Below, in pieces: positions 1 to 11,999 of a stretch of DNA of 64,000 nt. The DNA lies in NCBI GenBank assembly GCA_029582155.1, contig CM055909.1, forward strand, positions 22,527,347 to 22,591,346, read 5' to 3'. Each line of letters begins with the position of its first letter. Position 1 is the stretch's first letter. A program made the translations under genes and the position numbers. Origin of the DNA: Panopea generosa (taxonomy: Eukaryota; Mollusca; Bivalvia; Adapedonta; Hiatellidae). Under the pieces are notes generated by a model that made no database searches, was not told where the DNA came from, and saw nothing but the letters and a program-made list of their open reading frames with translations.

Positions 1-1090
1 TAGTAAAACAAAGGCAATTATACGCATTATATTCAAACAAGAATAATCTTATTTAGTTATTGTAGTAGCATCGATGACTGAGAAGGTTTATGTGAAGTTT
101 CAATCAAATATATTGAGTGACTATGGCCAATTTTAATAAACATCTTAGGCTGAGATTTTCCTCAATTTAAAAATTTCAATTTCTCTGCAGGATTAATTGA
201 ATTCATTGTTGGGCCAGATTAGCTCAGTCGGTTACTCGTCTGACTATCAATACAAGGGTCGTGAGTTCGAATCCCCCGCCCGGCAACAGTCTCCGTGATG
301 ATTGATATACGCCATTGTGTCTCATTATCATTTGTCTCTCACCACTGATTGAAGTGAGAAAGTTATCAGTTACTTGCGGAAATGGGGTGTGCTCGAGTTC
401 TGATTTATTCCAGGAAACAGTGGTTAGGTTAACTGATCGTCTGTTAGCCGTCGACCACATAAAAATGACGCTAAATATTCAATCAATCAATCAACTGAAT
501 TCATTACACCCATAAATGAAGTCATAGCATTTAAAATATTTGACTTGATGAAATCTCAAGTTGAGAAGTTTAGTGAAACTGGGATCTGGTGAGATATGAT
601 CTTGATAGTAATTGCACTTAAAAAGTTTTAACCAGGATTTCTAACTCAAATTAGGATCATAATTTGTATTGTATTAAACTTTCAGCATGGGTTATCAAAC
701 TTATCTATTGTAGTAGATTAATAACTGGGAGGTATTGTGTGAAGTTTCAATCAAATGCATTTAGTGATTGGTGAGATATGAACTTGATGGTACGTGTACT
801 CAAAACTTTCACCAGATTTTCTGCATGCAAAACTTTAACCAAAATTTCTAAGCCAAATAAGGACCATATAATTTGCATTATATTCAAGCAAGATTTGTTA
901 ACTTAGTTATTGGAGAAGGCGTGATAAAAGGAACTATTGTATGAAGTTTTAATCAAATTCATTAAACGACTGGTGAGGTACTTGCACGCAAAACTTTACA
1001 CCACTAAGTCAATCAAACAAAGGCCAAATTATTGTAGTAGGTAGGTTTGATGATTGGACCGTCTTGTGTGAAGTTTCAATTCTATATTAA
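1..1090. repeat. Degenerate repeat, about four diverged units
   Basis: Similar blocks recur around 88, 740, 940 and 1067, each carrying a version of GAAGTTTCAATCAAAT. They are preceded by a TTGCATTATATTCAAGCAAG-like stretch and followed by a TGGTGAGATATGAACTTGAT-like stretch. Units are irregular in length and diverged, so this is an old array or a cluster of dispersed copies. It was later split by the SINE at 211. No coding potential was seen. Confidence 0.6.
211..494 (+). mobile_element. tRNA-derived SINE, family A, full length
   Basis: The 5' part is tRNA-like, with an A-box-like TTAGCTCAGTCGG (here AGATTAGCTCAGTCGG) and a B-box-like GAGTTCGAATCCCC. An unrelated body follows, ending in an (AATC)n tail. 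The ten bases TGAATTCATT occur at 198-207 and again at 496-505, directly flanking the element, which is the target-site duplication expected of LINE-assisted retroposition. Other copies of the family lie at 3527, 18690, 34486, 38480, 39873, 48134 and 56964. Confidence 0.85.
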
Positions 1091-1410
1091 CTACATAGAT
1101 TTGCTGCATTTCATTTTCTAATGAAAAACATTTGCAGCTGGGCGGAGCTAAAAGGACCAGTTTGCATTCCATTGGTTGCACGATTTTGTTTTGCTGATAA
1201 GACGTAAAGTCGCCGTTAGTTTAACGGGACGTTTGCCGTAAGTTGTGCTACAAATGCGTGTACTTATTCAGTATGTTGGCAACGCCGTCGTTACATTCAT
1301 GACATTTGCTTTGCAGTTTAATGCCTATAATTTGCTTTCTCAATATCAAAATTACAAAAATAACGTAATTGTTTTATCTAAAATAGCTGGAGAATATAAT
1401 GTAAATATAA

Positions 1411-1560
1411 GGATTAAAGGCCGAGTTTTGAGTTTCATCGGGTGATCAAAAACATTAAGCTAGTTTAATGTTGCCGAGAAGCCCTTCGGGCTTCACGAAC
1501 ATTGAACTGGCCTAATGGTTTCATCCCCCGATGAAAACTCCAAAGTTGGCTTTTAATCCT
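1411..1560. repeat. Imperfect 150-bp palindrome (foldback)
   Basis: The left arm, from GGATTAAAGGCCGAG, is the imperfect reverse complement of the right arm ending GGCTTTTAATCC. The centre, GCCCTTCGGGC at 1481-1491, is an almost loop-free inverted repeat. Arms are about 70 bases with scattered mismatches. It could be a foldback MITE or a structured RNA; no target duplication was identified. Confidence 0.75.
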
Positions 1561-1562
1561 AA

Positions 1563-2875
1563 ACATCGTATGTAATGGCTGAAGTGATATAGCCTTGCAC
1601 ACAAAATGTTAACCAATGTGTGACACCGACGCCCGGATGAGTAGAATAGCCATCCTTATTATTCGAATAGTCGAGCTTAAAACCATTCAAACTGATAATA
1701 TAAATACATAAAAAATAATCATACAACAATGCAGTCCACTTGATAATGTGTTCATGCCATCGTATATATAATGCAATGCAATTCTTCATAAACCAAGTTG
1801 TCTTGACGAGCGGTTATCACTTTGTCCTTTCAGGTTGCTGTTCAAATGAGATTTTTGTGTTGTCCATTTGTCCACGAGATACAGTCCTTTTTAGTTACAT
1901 TCTGGGCTGATTGCTATAGGCACTGTCTGGACATATACATACTGCAACTACTGGTATGTGTGGTAATCCGACAGTCATTGGTACTTATTCCGGCAATCCA
2001 TTCAAAAGACATGCAATGTCTTCCAGACCTATCCAATTTATTCCATGTGTTGTTTCTCTTTTCTGAAATGTGAATGATAGTCATTTATTTTGACATTTCT
2101 TGAATTAATTCACATTTTTGTTCACAATAATTTTATAAAAATATTTACAGTATATAAAATTTAACTCATTTGACCATGTTCACGAAGCCCCAATATAGAC
2201 CCTATAAAATGTATTTCTTTTAATACCTATTTCCGGCAAAGATTGGTGTATTTGTATTAAATCTCCTTATTTTTTTTAAAATATGTATATATATATTTTT
2301 TCTATAATTCATAAAAGAACTTCAAAGGTGGTTAAAATTAAGGAAAATGAGCATTTCCCACTAATTTATGTCCTAATTTTGGCATTTAATTAGTGTTTTC
2401 TTTCCGACAAAAAATTATTGCTACACAAAGATATTTATTCTGGTCATTATCTGGTACACATATATGTAAATTCTTTGTTGTGGAAGGAGTGTCTTCACTG
2501 TTCAAAACATGATATATTTACTTAAAATGGCTTAAAATGTAGAATAATTGCATATTTTAAATGTACATGTACACTTTGATGAAATTGAATTAAGCAAAAA
2601 CGTAAAGTTGAAAAACAAAATTAACACTTTTTAAAATGATAAAGTATATTTAAAATAAAAATCATCAGATTGTGTTTAATTTTATTGATTACACGGGGTC
2701 ATTTTATGTGTGTGGGTGTTGGGGGTGGTGTCTAATCTGCTGTGCGTTGATTGTCCATCCATTTAACTTACTCAAACCACATTCCAAACCCATAACAATT
2801 TAAAGAGATGCCATTGATAATGTCACTCACATAACCATTATCATGTTTTAATCCCTGAAAGAAGAACGGTTGTTT
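1563..2875. other. Non-coding stretch, nothing recognised
   Basis: AT-rich sequence with homopolymer runs and only short chance reading frames. No exon with good splice sites, RNA gene or clear repeat was seen. Confidence 0.5.
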
Positions 2876-2879
2876 TACC

Positions 2880-3300
2880 TAAGATACATTCTGAGGCCCC
2901 CCACACACACCTGAAATTTGAAAATGAAACCTCCAACATAGCAAGCATACGGTAACTAGATCACTAACTTGACATCTGTACCAAGTTTCATGAAGTCTTC
3001 GATTTGTGCTCCTCAAACGTCGTATTTTGTTATTTTTACTATGTGTTTCCATAGTAAGAGAAAAATTCCTTGAAATTGAAAACTTCCCCATAGTACCCTA
3101 GTAAAAGGTACAACAAAACCATCAAGTTGACATGTGTACAAAGTTCCAAGAAATTATCGCGAACGGTTCGGATATATGCTCCGGAAAAGGTGCAATTAGT
3201 AATTACAACTTTACGTAGTTTCCGTGTTAACAGAAAAATATATTTAAGGGAAAACTCCCCAATAGCAACTAACCAACTGACTAACAGCAGTCCATCACCT
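2880..3300. repeat. Two-unit diverged tandem repeat
   Basis: Two blocks of about 180 bases share the order 'AACTTGACATxTGTxCCAAGTTxC ... GAAxTTxTCG ... GTGCTCC ... GAAAACTTCCCCATAG', for example near 2965 and 3125. They are substantially diverged from one another. No gene was seen. Confidence 0.45.
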
Positions 3301-3526
3301 GTTTCAAAATAATCATTATTGCTTTATAGCTTAGATTTTCTTTGAATACTGGCAGACACGTGCACAGCGTCATTTGGGATATTATAATAATAACTTTTAT
3401 GGATATAAGGTTAAGGTGGAGATATTCTACACTTAGATTGCATTGTTTTAATGGAATCTAGGCTGAATAAGGGCTTCCATCAAAAAAATGATAATAAAGA
3501 TTTGAACACCATTTGTCATGAGCGGA

Positions 3527-3763
3527 TCCAGGGATCGCGATTTCGAATCCTCTCTCGGCCACAGTCTCCGTGATGATTGATTTACTGCGTTGAGTCTCAT
3601 TATCATTCCTCTCTCACCGCTGATTCAAGTGGTGAAGTTATCAGTTACTTGCGGAAATAGGGTGTGCTCGAGAGGTGGTTAACCTTCCAAGATCCAAGGA
3701 AACAGTGGTTAGGTTAACTGATTAACTGTTGGTATAAAAATGACGCTAAATATTCAATCAAAC
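3527..3763 (+). mobile_element. SINE family A, 5'-truncated copy
   Basis: It matches the body and tail of the copy at 211 (CACAGTCTCCGTGATGATTG, TTATCAGTTACTTGCGGAAA) but has lost most of the tRNA-like head. CATGAGCGGA at 3517-3526 is repeated at 3764-3773, a ten-base target-site duplication. The 5' truncation together with the duplication is typical of incomplete reverse transcription. Confidence 0.85.
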
Positions 3764-3990
3764 CATGAGCGGACTTCATTTTAAAAAGATTCATATGATC
3801 AGCATAATGATTATTATTATCATAATAATTTATTACTATAATTATTATTATGTTTTAACTTGTGGGGGTTAATGCATTTCTGGAAGAGGGTCGGGATATA
3901 ATGCTACTCTGAACCCTTGACCTTGAATAGGTCCATTTAATAGTAAGAAAATAGTAGAAATTCTTCAGCTTTAGTTTAATATAACCTTAC

Positions 3991-4181
3991 CTTATATAGA
4001 ACATGGAACATTAAGAGGTTAGAAAGAAATCCAGACCACACGTCAACGTGATGCACATCTGTCTCCATGACGACGTCATCTTTATGGAAGATGAAATTGG
4101 TGATGACGGCCAACCCCATCCAAATATGAAATTATTGTCTATAAACCTTGTAGCACGCACCGTTGAAGAAATAGACACCTC
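3991..4181 (-). pseudogene. Exon-like repeat H, copy 1
   Basis: Read on the minus strand, it begins after a TTTTTTTGTGAAACAG acceptor-like site and ends before a GTAAGG donor-like site. The core resembles three other minus-strand segments (10272, 20422, 22222), around GGAGACAGATGTRCATCA. In one frame it starts with a Gly-Val-Tyr-Phe-Phe-Asn-Gly-Ala-Cys-Tyr string but soon meets a stop. It is therefore a decayed exon or a repeat with fortuitous splice sites. No function is assigned. Confidence 0.4.
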
Positions 4182-4209
4182 CTGTTTCACAAAAAAATAA
4201 GCCAATCTT

Positions 4210-4690
4210 AAAGTGAGTTATGTTGGAGTTACTATAGATGATGATATTCGCTATAATTCAGATTGCTAAATTTCTTATTTCAACTTACTTATGCTAATTT
4301 ACTTCACTCATATGACAAATAATAACTTCTATGTACGTAAAATGAATGTTGCAGGTTGGAAATTACAAAGTTCATTCACTTTAACTACGATTTTTATTTC
4401 TTGTTATGTAAAATTCATGTTGCAACTAGTTAATTACAAATCCCACCCTGGACTTATCCTTCCTCCCAGTCACATACGTATTGGACTATAACGTCATGAG
4501 TGTGCCGCAGATTCAAATACAAATAAAACCGTCGCTGTATAATCGTATGAGTAGAAGTACACCCCTTTCGAGCTCTAGGGTAGAATGGCTTCATTTACAA
4601 AAAAAAATAAAACAAAACGCGAATAGCACAAACTATTTACCAAGCTAATCTAATGGCTAATTAGTTTACAAAGCATATCCCTGACTGAGT
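4210..4690. other. Non-coding spacer
   Basis: AT-rich, with no supported gene or repeat before the minisatellite that follows. Confidence 0.5.
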
Positions 4691-4705
4691 TTTTAAACGT
4701 GAATT

Positions 4706-7640
4706 GTGAAACTAAGGCATATACGTACTGTACGTAGATCTACTGTAAGTCATATACGTACTGAAGGCAGATCTACTGTAAGGTCTATACGTACTGAAGG
4801 TAGATCTACTGTAAAGCTTATACGTACTGTACGTAGATCTACTGTAAGGCCTACACATACTGTACGCATATCTACTGTAAGCCCTATACGTACTGAAGGT
4901 AGATCTACTGTACGGTCTATACGTACTGTACGTAGATCTACTGTAAGCCCTATACCTACCAAAGTTAGATCTACTGTAAGGCCTATACGTACTGTACGTA
5001 GATCGACTGTAAGCCCTATACGTACTGAAAGTAGATCTACTGTACGGCCTATAGGTACTGAATGTAGATCTACTGTAAAGCCTATACGCACTGTAGGTAC
5101 GTATTGCAGGTAGAGCTACTATAAGGCCTATAGGCATTGAAGGCAGATCTACTGTACGGTCTAAACGTACTGATGGTATATCTACTGTAAGGCCTATACG
5201 TACTGAAGGTAGCTCTACTGTAAGGCCTATACGTATTGAAGGTAGTTCTACTGTAAGGCCTATACGTATTGAAAGTAGATCTACTGTAAGGCCTATACGT
5301 ACTGAAGGTAGTTCTACTGTAAGGCCTATACGTATTGAAAGTAGATCTACTGTAAAACCTATACGTACTATACTTAGATCTACTGTAAGGCCTATACGTA
5401 CTGAAGGTAGATCTACTGTACGAACTATACATACTGAAGGTAGATCTACTGAAAGGCCTATACATACTGAAGGTACGTACTAAAGGTACATCTACAGTAA
5501 GGCCTATACGTACTAAAGGTAGATCTACTGTAAGCCTATACTTACTGAAACGAACTGAAGTTAGATCTACTGTAAGGCCTATACGTACTGAAAGTAGATC
5601 TACTGTAAGGCCTATACGTACTGAAGGTAAATCTACTGTTAGACCTATACGTACTGAAGGTAGATCTACTGTAAGGCATATACGTATTGAAGGTAGATCT
5701 CCTGTATGGCCTATACGTACTGAAGGTAAATCTACAGTAAGACCTATACGTACTGAAGATAGATCTACTGTAAGGCCTATATGTATTGAAGGTAGAGCTA
5801 CTGTAAGGCCTATAAGTACTGAAGGTAGATCTACTGTACGGCCTATACGTACTGATTGTAGACCTACTGTACGGCCAATACGTACTAAAGGTAGATCTAC
5901 TCTAAGGCCTATACTTACTGAAACGAACTGAAGTTAGATCTCCTGTATGGCCTATACGTATTGAAGGTAGATCTACTGTAATGCCTATACGTACTGAAGA
6001 TAGATCTACTGTACGGCCTATACGTACTGAGGTTAAATCTACTATAAGGCCTATACGTATTGAAGGTAGATCTACTGTAAAGCCTATACATACTAAAGGT
6101 AGATCGACTGTAAGGCCTATACGTATTGAAGGTAAATCTACTGTACGGCCTATACGTACTGAAGGTAGATCTACTGTTAGTTCTATAAGTACTGAAGGTA
6201 GATCTACTGTAAGGCCAATGCGTACTGAAAGTATATCTACTGTAAGGCATATACGTACTGAAGGTAGATCTACTGTAAGGCCTTTACGGACTGAAAGTAA
6301 ATCTACTGAAAGGCCTATACGTACTGAATGTAGATCTACTGTAAGGCCTATACGTACTGAGGGTAGATCTATTGTTAGTCCTATACGTACTGAAGGTAGA
6401 TCTACTTTACGGCCTATACGTACTGAAGGTAGATCTACTGTACCGCCAATACGTTCTGATAGAAGGTCTACTGTTAGTCCTGTTAGTACTGAAGGTAGAT
6501 CTACTGTAAGGCCTATACGTACTGAAGGTAAATCTACTGTACCGCCAATACGTTCTGATAGAAGGTCTACTGTTAGTCCTGTTAGTACTGAAGGTAGATC
6601 TACTGTAAGGCCTGTACGTACTGAATGTACATCTACTGTAAGGCCTATACGTACTGAAGGTAGATCAACTGTACGGCCTATACATACTGGAATTAGATCG
6701 ACTGTAAGGCCTATACGTACTGAAGGTAAATCTACTGTACCGCCAATACGTTCTGATAGAAGGTCTACTGTTAGTCCTGTTAGTACTGAAGGTAGATCTA
6801 CTGTAAGGCCTGTACGTACTGAATGTACATCTACTGTAAGGCCTATACGTACTGAAGGTAGATCAACTGTACGGCCTATACATACTGGAATTAGATCGAC
6901 TGTAAGGCCTATAAGTGCTGGAGGTAGATCTACTGTACGGCCTTTACGTACTAAAGGTAGATCTATTGTAAGACCTATACGTACTGAAGGTAGATCTACT
7001 GTACGGCCTATACGTACTGAATGTAGATGTACTGTACGGCCTATACGTACCGAAGGTAGATCTACTGTACGGCCTATACGTTCTGAAGGTAGATCTACTG
7101 TAAGGCCTATGCATACTAAAGGTAGATCGACTGTAAGGCCTATATGTACTGAAGGTAGATCTACTGTACGGCCTATACGTACTGCAGGTATATCTATTGT
7201 AAGGCCTATACGTACAAAAGGTAGATCTACTGTACGGCCTATACGTACTGAAGGTAGACTTACTGTACTGCCTATACGTACTGAAGGTAGATCTACTGTA
7301 AGGCCTATACTTACTAAAGGTAGATCGACTGTAAGGCATATATAAATACGTACTGAAGGTAGATCTACTGAAAGGCCTATACGTACTAAAGGTAGATCGA
7401 CTGTACGACCTATACGTACTGGGGGTAGATCTGCTGTAAGGCCTATATGTACTGAAGGTAAAGCTACTGTTCGTCCTATAAGTAGTAAAGGTAGATCTAC
7501 TGTAAGTCCTATACGTACTAAAGGTAGATCTGCTGGAAGGTCTATATGTATTGAAGGTAGATCTACTGTAAGGCCTATAAATACTGAAGGTAGACCTACT
7601 GTACGGCCTATACGTACTGAAGGTAAATCATCTCTACTTT
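4706..7640. repeat. 33-bp minisatellite, roughly 89 copies
   Basis: The unit reads GTAGATCTACTGTAAGGCC followed by TATACGTACTGAAG, 33 bases in all. Most units contain the three six-base palindromes AGATCT, AGGCCT and TACGTA. Because 33 is a multiple of three and stops are rare in the unit, several frames stay open on both strands. The longest runs about 580 codons on the minus strand and encodes an 11-residue repeat of the type VDLPSVRIGLT. No start context, splice sites or codon-type conservation supports coding. A few irregular units sit near 5110, 5480 and 5540. Confidence 0.95.
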
Positions 7641-7747
7641 TTACATTTAATGACAAACGACCAATGTAGTTATATTTTACTATGTTTCTTTAGTCCTGTC
7701 CCTTTAAATAGGTCTGCAAACTTTTAAATTTCAAAATATACAACTAA

Positions 7748-7989
7748 TTTTTTTTTAATTGGGTTTTACGCCATTTTCAACACATCTCAGGTTATGTATG
7801 GCATATCCAGTTTTACTGGTGTTGAAAGAGCTCAGACTTAATCAGACTGAATAGAATCACTGTCCTTCCACAATTAACCGGAAACTTTCTCAAAGTTTTT
7901 GGAGCGAGCGGGACTCGAACTTATGACCTTAGAGGTGAGGGGTTAGTGATGTTGAAACGGCGCCTTAGACCACTCGGCAACGGAGGACC
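7748..7989 (-). mobile_element. tRNA-derived SINE, family C
   Basis: On the minus strand the head is tRNA-like (GCCGAGTGGTCTAAGGCGCC and AGTTCGAGTCCCGCTCGCTC). The body shares AACTTTxxGAGAAAGTTT and ATTCAGTCTGATT, and the 3' end is GGCGTAAAACCCAATTAAAA. Other copies lie at 12868, 23407, 34307, 38031 and 42636. The head looks like a Leu/Ser-class tRNA; that assignment is inferred. Confidence 0.8.
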
Positions 7990-8029
7990 CTTAAATTTAC
8001 AACTATCAAAAGAATGTATCCATGAATAT

Positions 8030-9460
8030 CAAGAGTAATGGACTGACGTTTTTAGACAAAAACGCAATTTCATGTATTGTTTTACATGAAAGTGTGACCT
8101 TGACCTTTGTGTAACCTTGATTTTGACATCTGATGTAAAGGTCTGGATATTTCTACATGTAAATGCAGGTGACTCATCGTCATGACTTGTTGATCACTTA
8201 CAAATAGTCAAACTATTTTAAAATATCTCCATGTAAGACAAAGTTACAAACCAGATATGAAACATTAAACATACTGAAAGTTTGACCTTGACCTTAAATG
8301 TAAGGTTCTGGGTCTTACACGTGACACGCCGTCATGTCATGTTGATCAGTTGATCAACTGAGCCAAGTGTTTTTGAAATCCACTAATGTAACTATAATAA
8401 TGTATAGCCGATACAATAAATTTAAACAGAATCAAAGTGTTGTCTCAAAGTGTGACCTTGACCTTTGAGGTACGGTTCTGGGTCTTACGTGCGACACGTC
8501 GTCATGTCATCTGGATCTATTGAATCAAGTTAAAAAAAATACAGACCAGATCAAACATACTGAAAGTGTGACCTTGACATTTGAATACAGTCTGGGTCTT
8601 ACACGAAACACTTCATCAAGTCATGTTGATCAAAGTTTTTCTGAAATATATCCATGTATGACAAAGTTAGGACCGGACACGAAATCTCATACAGATTCGA
8701 AATGTTGTCCAACAAACAAAGTGTGACCTTGAGCTTTGAGGTACAGGTGTCGGTCTTACACGATACACTTCGTCATGTGCTGATGAATTGAGCCAAGTAT
8801 TTTTGAAATTTATCCGTAGGTGACAATGTTACAGACCGGACAAAGTGTGACCTTGACTTTGTGGTACGAGTGTGGGTCTTACGCACAACACGTCATCATG
8901 TCATGCTGATGAAATGAGCCAAGTTTTTTTAAAATCTAATTTTACGTTACAATGTTAGACTGGACACAAAATCTCAAACAGACTGAAAGTGTTGTCAAAC
9001 AAAGTTAAGTTGTGACCTTCACCTTTGAAGTGGAAGTCTAAGCGGTAAGTCGTCCTCAAGTTATGTTAATCGTTTGTAGTAAGTTTTAATAAAATCCATC
9101 AATGCTTGACAAAGTTACAGACTGGACACGAAATCTCAAACAATTAAAAATGTCCTCAAAGTTACATTTTGCCCTTGACCTTTGAAATGGGAGACTGGGT
9201 GTTAATCGCGACATGTTGTCATCTTATGTTGATTATTTGTAGCAAATATTTATTAAATCCATCTATGAATGACAAAGTTACAGGCCGGACACGAAATCTC
9301 ACACAGACTCAAAGTGTTGTCAAACAAACTCAAAGTGTGGCCTTGACCATTGAGGCACGGGTGTTTTTTACGCGTGATACGTCGTCATGTTTTGTTGATA
9401 ATTTGTAGCAAATATCAATAAAATCCATCTATGCATGACAAAGTTTCAGGCAGGAAGCGA
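8030..9460. repeat. Array of ~180-bp repeat D with TGACCTTGACCTTTG motifs
   Basis: Diverged units each carry a TGACCTTGACCTTTGAGGTA-like segment, 'GGGTCTTACxCGxGACACGTC', 'CATGTTxTGTTGATC' and 'ATGACAAAGTTACAGxCCGG'. Perfect TGACCTTGA occurs at 8095, 8283, 8453, 8569, 8724 and 8848. Related arrays lie at 10500, 18865, 25080 and 26025. The family is dispersed and locally tandem; its transposon class was not determined. Confidence 0.75.
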
Positions 9461-10268
9461 AATAATTTATATTTTATAAACACAAAATATAATTTATGTG
9501 CAAGCAAGACCAAACTTACGAAAGAGCTTGTCTAATATAATCAACGTACCAAACGTGATGTTCTCATGGTGTTTTTGGTGCTTGTTTTGTATAATTTAGG
9601 TATAAAACGTGCGGTGCTTATGCCATTAGAGTTTTTATTGTGTAATATATGTACCAAACGTGTGATTCTCATGAAGTTGGTGTCCGTCGATGGTAATTTA
9701 GAAAACATTATTTTTGTTTTTGCTTTGGTATGTTTTACGATTACCATCTAAAAGTATATATTTTTTTCGGCTACCTTAATAGATGTATATCTTGGCGAGA
9801 GAGCACGCGGACAAGAAGTATTTTTTCAATAAAATAGTCAAATGAGATTCCCGTAATGTTTATAGTTTAAACATATATAAGTATGTATGTAACATTTATC
9901 AACATATACAAATAAACATAAAATGATAACAAATATATAACATACGCAAATAGATTGAACTACAAGATATAGCAATATTAGTTGCAGTTCTCTCCAATGG
10001 GTCTGTATGAATGTTTATATTTATAATTATTATTGTTGTGTATTAACTGTTGGCTTAACACATTACAGGTGTCAGGGTAGTGCCAAAGTACACTGATGTT
10101 TCGTTCCAGTATAGCAAAAGCAGGTGCATTTTTAATACTTTGATGGAAATATTCAGATCAACGGGCGCACGGACGGTGGCTAATTTATTATCCCCTGTAT
10201 TTTGCTGTCGGCTGATGAATATACATTTCAATAATTTGGATTTATTCAGCTATAACTTAATATAATCT
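9461..10268. other. Non-coding stretch with a short ~54-bp tandem repeat
   Basis: Between about 9540 and 9690 the sequence 'GTACCAAACGTGxGxTxCTCATG' appears in three diverged units about 54 bases apart. The remainder is AT-rich, with no supported gene. Confidence 0.4.
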
Positions 10269-10271
10269 TAC

Positions 10272-10464
10272 CTGAGACTTAGTGTTTTCTTCTTTTCTGG
10301 TACATTTAGAGATGGGGCACGACTCCAGACAAACCAACATGATGTACATCTGTCCCCATCCCAACAACGTCTGTATGGTAGTTGCAAGTGACGACGATGG
10401 TAAACCTCGACGGAACATGCAGTCACCTTTGTTCTCCCACCGCATTGTGAATCACCCACACAAC
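10272..10464 (-). pseudogene. Exon-like repeat H, copy 2 (most intact)
   Basis: On the minus strand it follows an acceptor-like TTAATATAACAG and ends in CTCAG followed by GTAAGATT, a good donor. The 193-base segment is open in a frame encoding a Cys-rich peptide that includes CWDGDRCTSCWFVW. A second frame is also open. Copies at 3991, 20422 and 22222 share the central ACAGATGTACATCATGTTGG. It could be a real exon of an unidentified gene, but the relatives carry stops and no adjoining exon was found. Confidence 0.4.
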
Positions 10465-10499
10465 CTGTTATATTAATTTTTATTTTATTTGATTTAATA

Positions 10500-10850
10500 T
10501 AAAACAAGAAATGTCACTGTTAAGTGTCACATGCCCCCAGACATGTCATGATGTTATGTTGATCATTTGTAGCAAGTATCATTAAAATTCATCTATGAAT
10601 GACAAAGTTACAGGCCAGAAACGAAATCTCACATAAACTCAAAGTGTTGTCAAACAAACTCAAATTGTGACCTTGACCTTTGAGCTACGGGTGTGGGTCT
10701 TACTCGCGACACGTCGTCATGTTCTGTTGATCATTTGTTACAAGTATCAGCAAAATCCATCTATGCATGACAAAATTACAGGCCGGAAACGGAAGGACGG
10801 ACGGATGGACGGACGGACGCTGCGATTACTATATGTCACCCAAAAAAATT
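10500..10850. repeat. Repeat D, two units with (GGAC)n-rich end
   Basis: It contains TGACCTTGACCTTTGAG at 10668 and ends in GGACGGACGGACGCTGCGAT. The same ending is seen at about 19550, which marks the probable terminus of the element. Confidence 0.7.
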
Positions 10851-10859
10851 TTTGAGCGG

Positions 10860-11985
10860 GGGAGGGGGGGCATAAAAATTGGTGGGGTTGGGTTGAGGGG
10901 GTGGTGGTAGTTTGTTGGAATGGATAAGATTTTATTTAATTTTTTGCTTATGGAGGTCAGGTAAATTGGCTGTTCTAATCACCGATGTTGTCGCCTGAGA
11001 GCGGATACCTACCATGTCAACATTTCATTTATAGGAGTATAAGCCCACCCATGGGAATTAAGTTGGAAGTGTTTGTTTTTTTCAAATCTTCTGAATAAAC
11101 CATTATACTTTCTTTTATTAATTATTGCATATTTGGTCAAAATGAACTTTTTACGCAACAATGTGATAAAGTTTGTATAAAATGTAAAATAACTGTGATA
11201 GAAGCAGATTTACATAAGATTCTAAAGCTTTTTTTCTGTGTTTTTCCATATACATGTATGAAGTATTTCTTGACCAACGAAACGTGTATCAGGTAACACC
11301 TAGTTTGACTAGGCCGAAATGTGTTGCCTCGTACATTCTTGAAATACAGTGGTCCTCTTTGCGGAGACCGGCATTGGTGTTTTTCTTGTCCAATATGGAC
11401 GAAACAGCGCATACATTTATCACAGTCATGGAAAAACTTACCGTAAAATAATATTCCAGTCCGTTAATGGTGTATTTTTGTTCGAGTTTTTAAAATGATA
11501 CTTTATCCTAAAGTTTTCAAACACTACTTCTATTATCCTTCCACCTAATATTTTAGCGTCACATGTTTGCGTGTGAACAGTTCTGTTTATCAGCGTAAAT
11601 TCTTTAACACACAACAATTAAATCGAAAAGCACGAGAAAATGGTGAGAACAAGTTATACCAAATATACAATGCCATAAGACGACACGAGGTTAACACCAA
11701 ACGCTGTTTTACTACCGTCGAAGTTATGTAAACTTTGCGTTAACAGTTATATATAGAACTGCCAGACAGACAGACAGGCAGGCCGCGACCGACCGACCAA
11801 CCAACCTACAGACAGGCAGGCAGGCAGACACACACACAGACACACACACAGGCAGACAGACACACACACATAGACGGACAGATACTTCTGTTACTTTTGC
11901 GTAAACAATTCTTTATAGAAATAAGACAAGACGATCAGACAGACACATAATTCTGTTACTTTTCCATAAAAGTGCATTGATAGAA
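10860..11985. other. Non-coding, with (ACAG/GACA)-rich simple repeat at about 11758-11885
   Basis: A poly-G/T-rich patch at 10855-10910 is followed by AT-rich sequence. At 11758-11885 there is a mixed ACAGACAGGCAGG and ACACACAG simple repeat. The frames near 11137-11450 overlap on both strands and lack splice support, so no gene is called. Confidence 0.5.
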
Positions 11986-11999
11986 ATAAGATGTTTACA

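Noticed and set aside
3991..4181. C-type lectin exon, from the Gly-Ala-Cys-Tyr string
   Set aside because: A stop follows within a few codons, and the rest shows none of the conserved lectin-domain positions; the resemblance is too short.
5902..7656. A 584-codon minus-strand frame and a 454-codon plus-strand frame in the 33-bp array
   Set aside because: The unit length is a multiple of three and lacks stops in several frames on both strands. The peptides are a direct read-out of the repeat, with no start, signal peptide or splice context.
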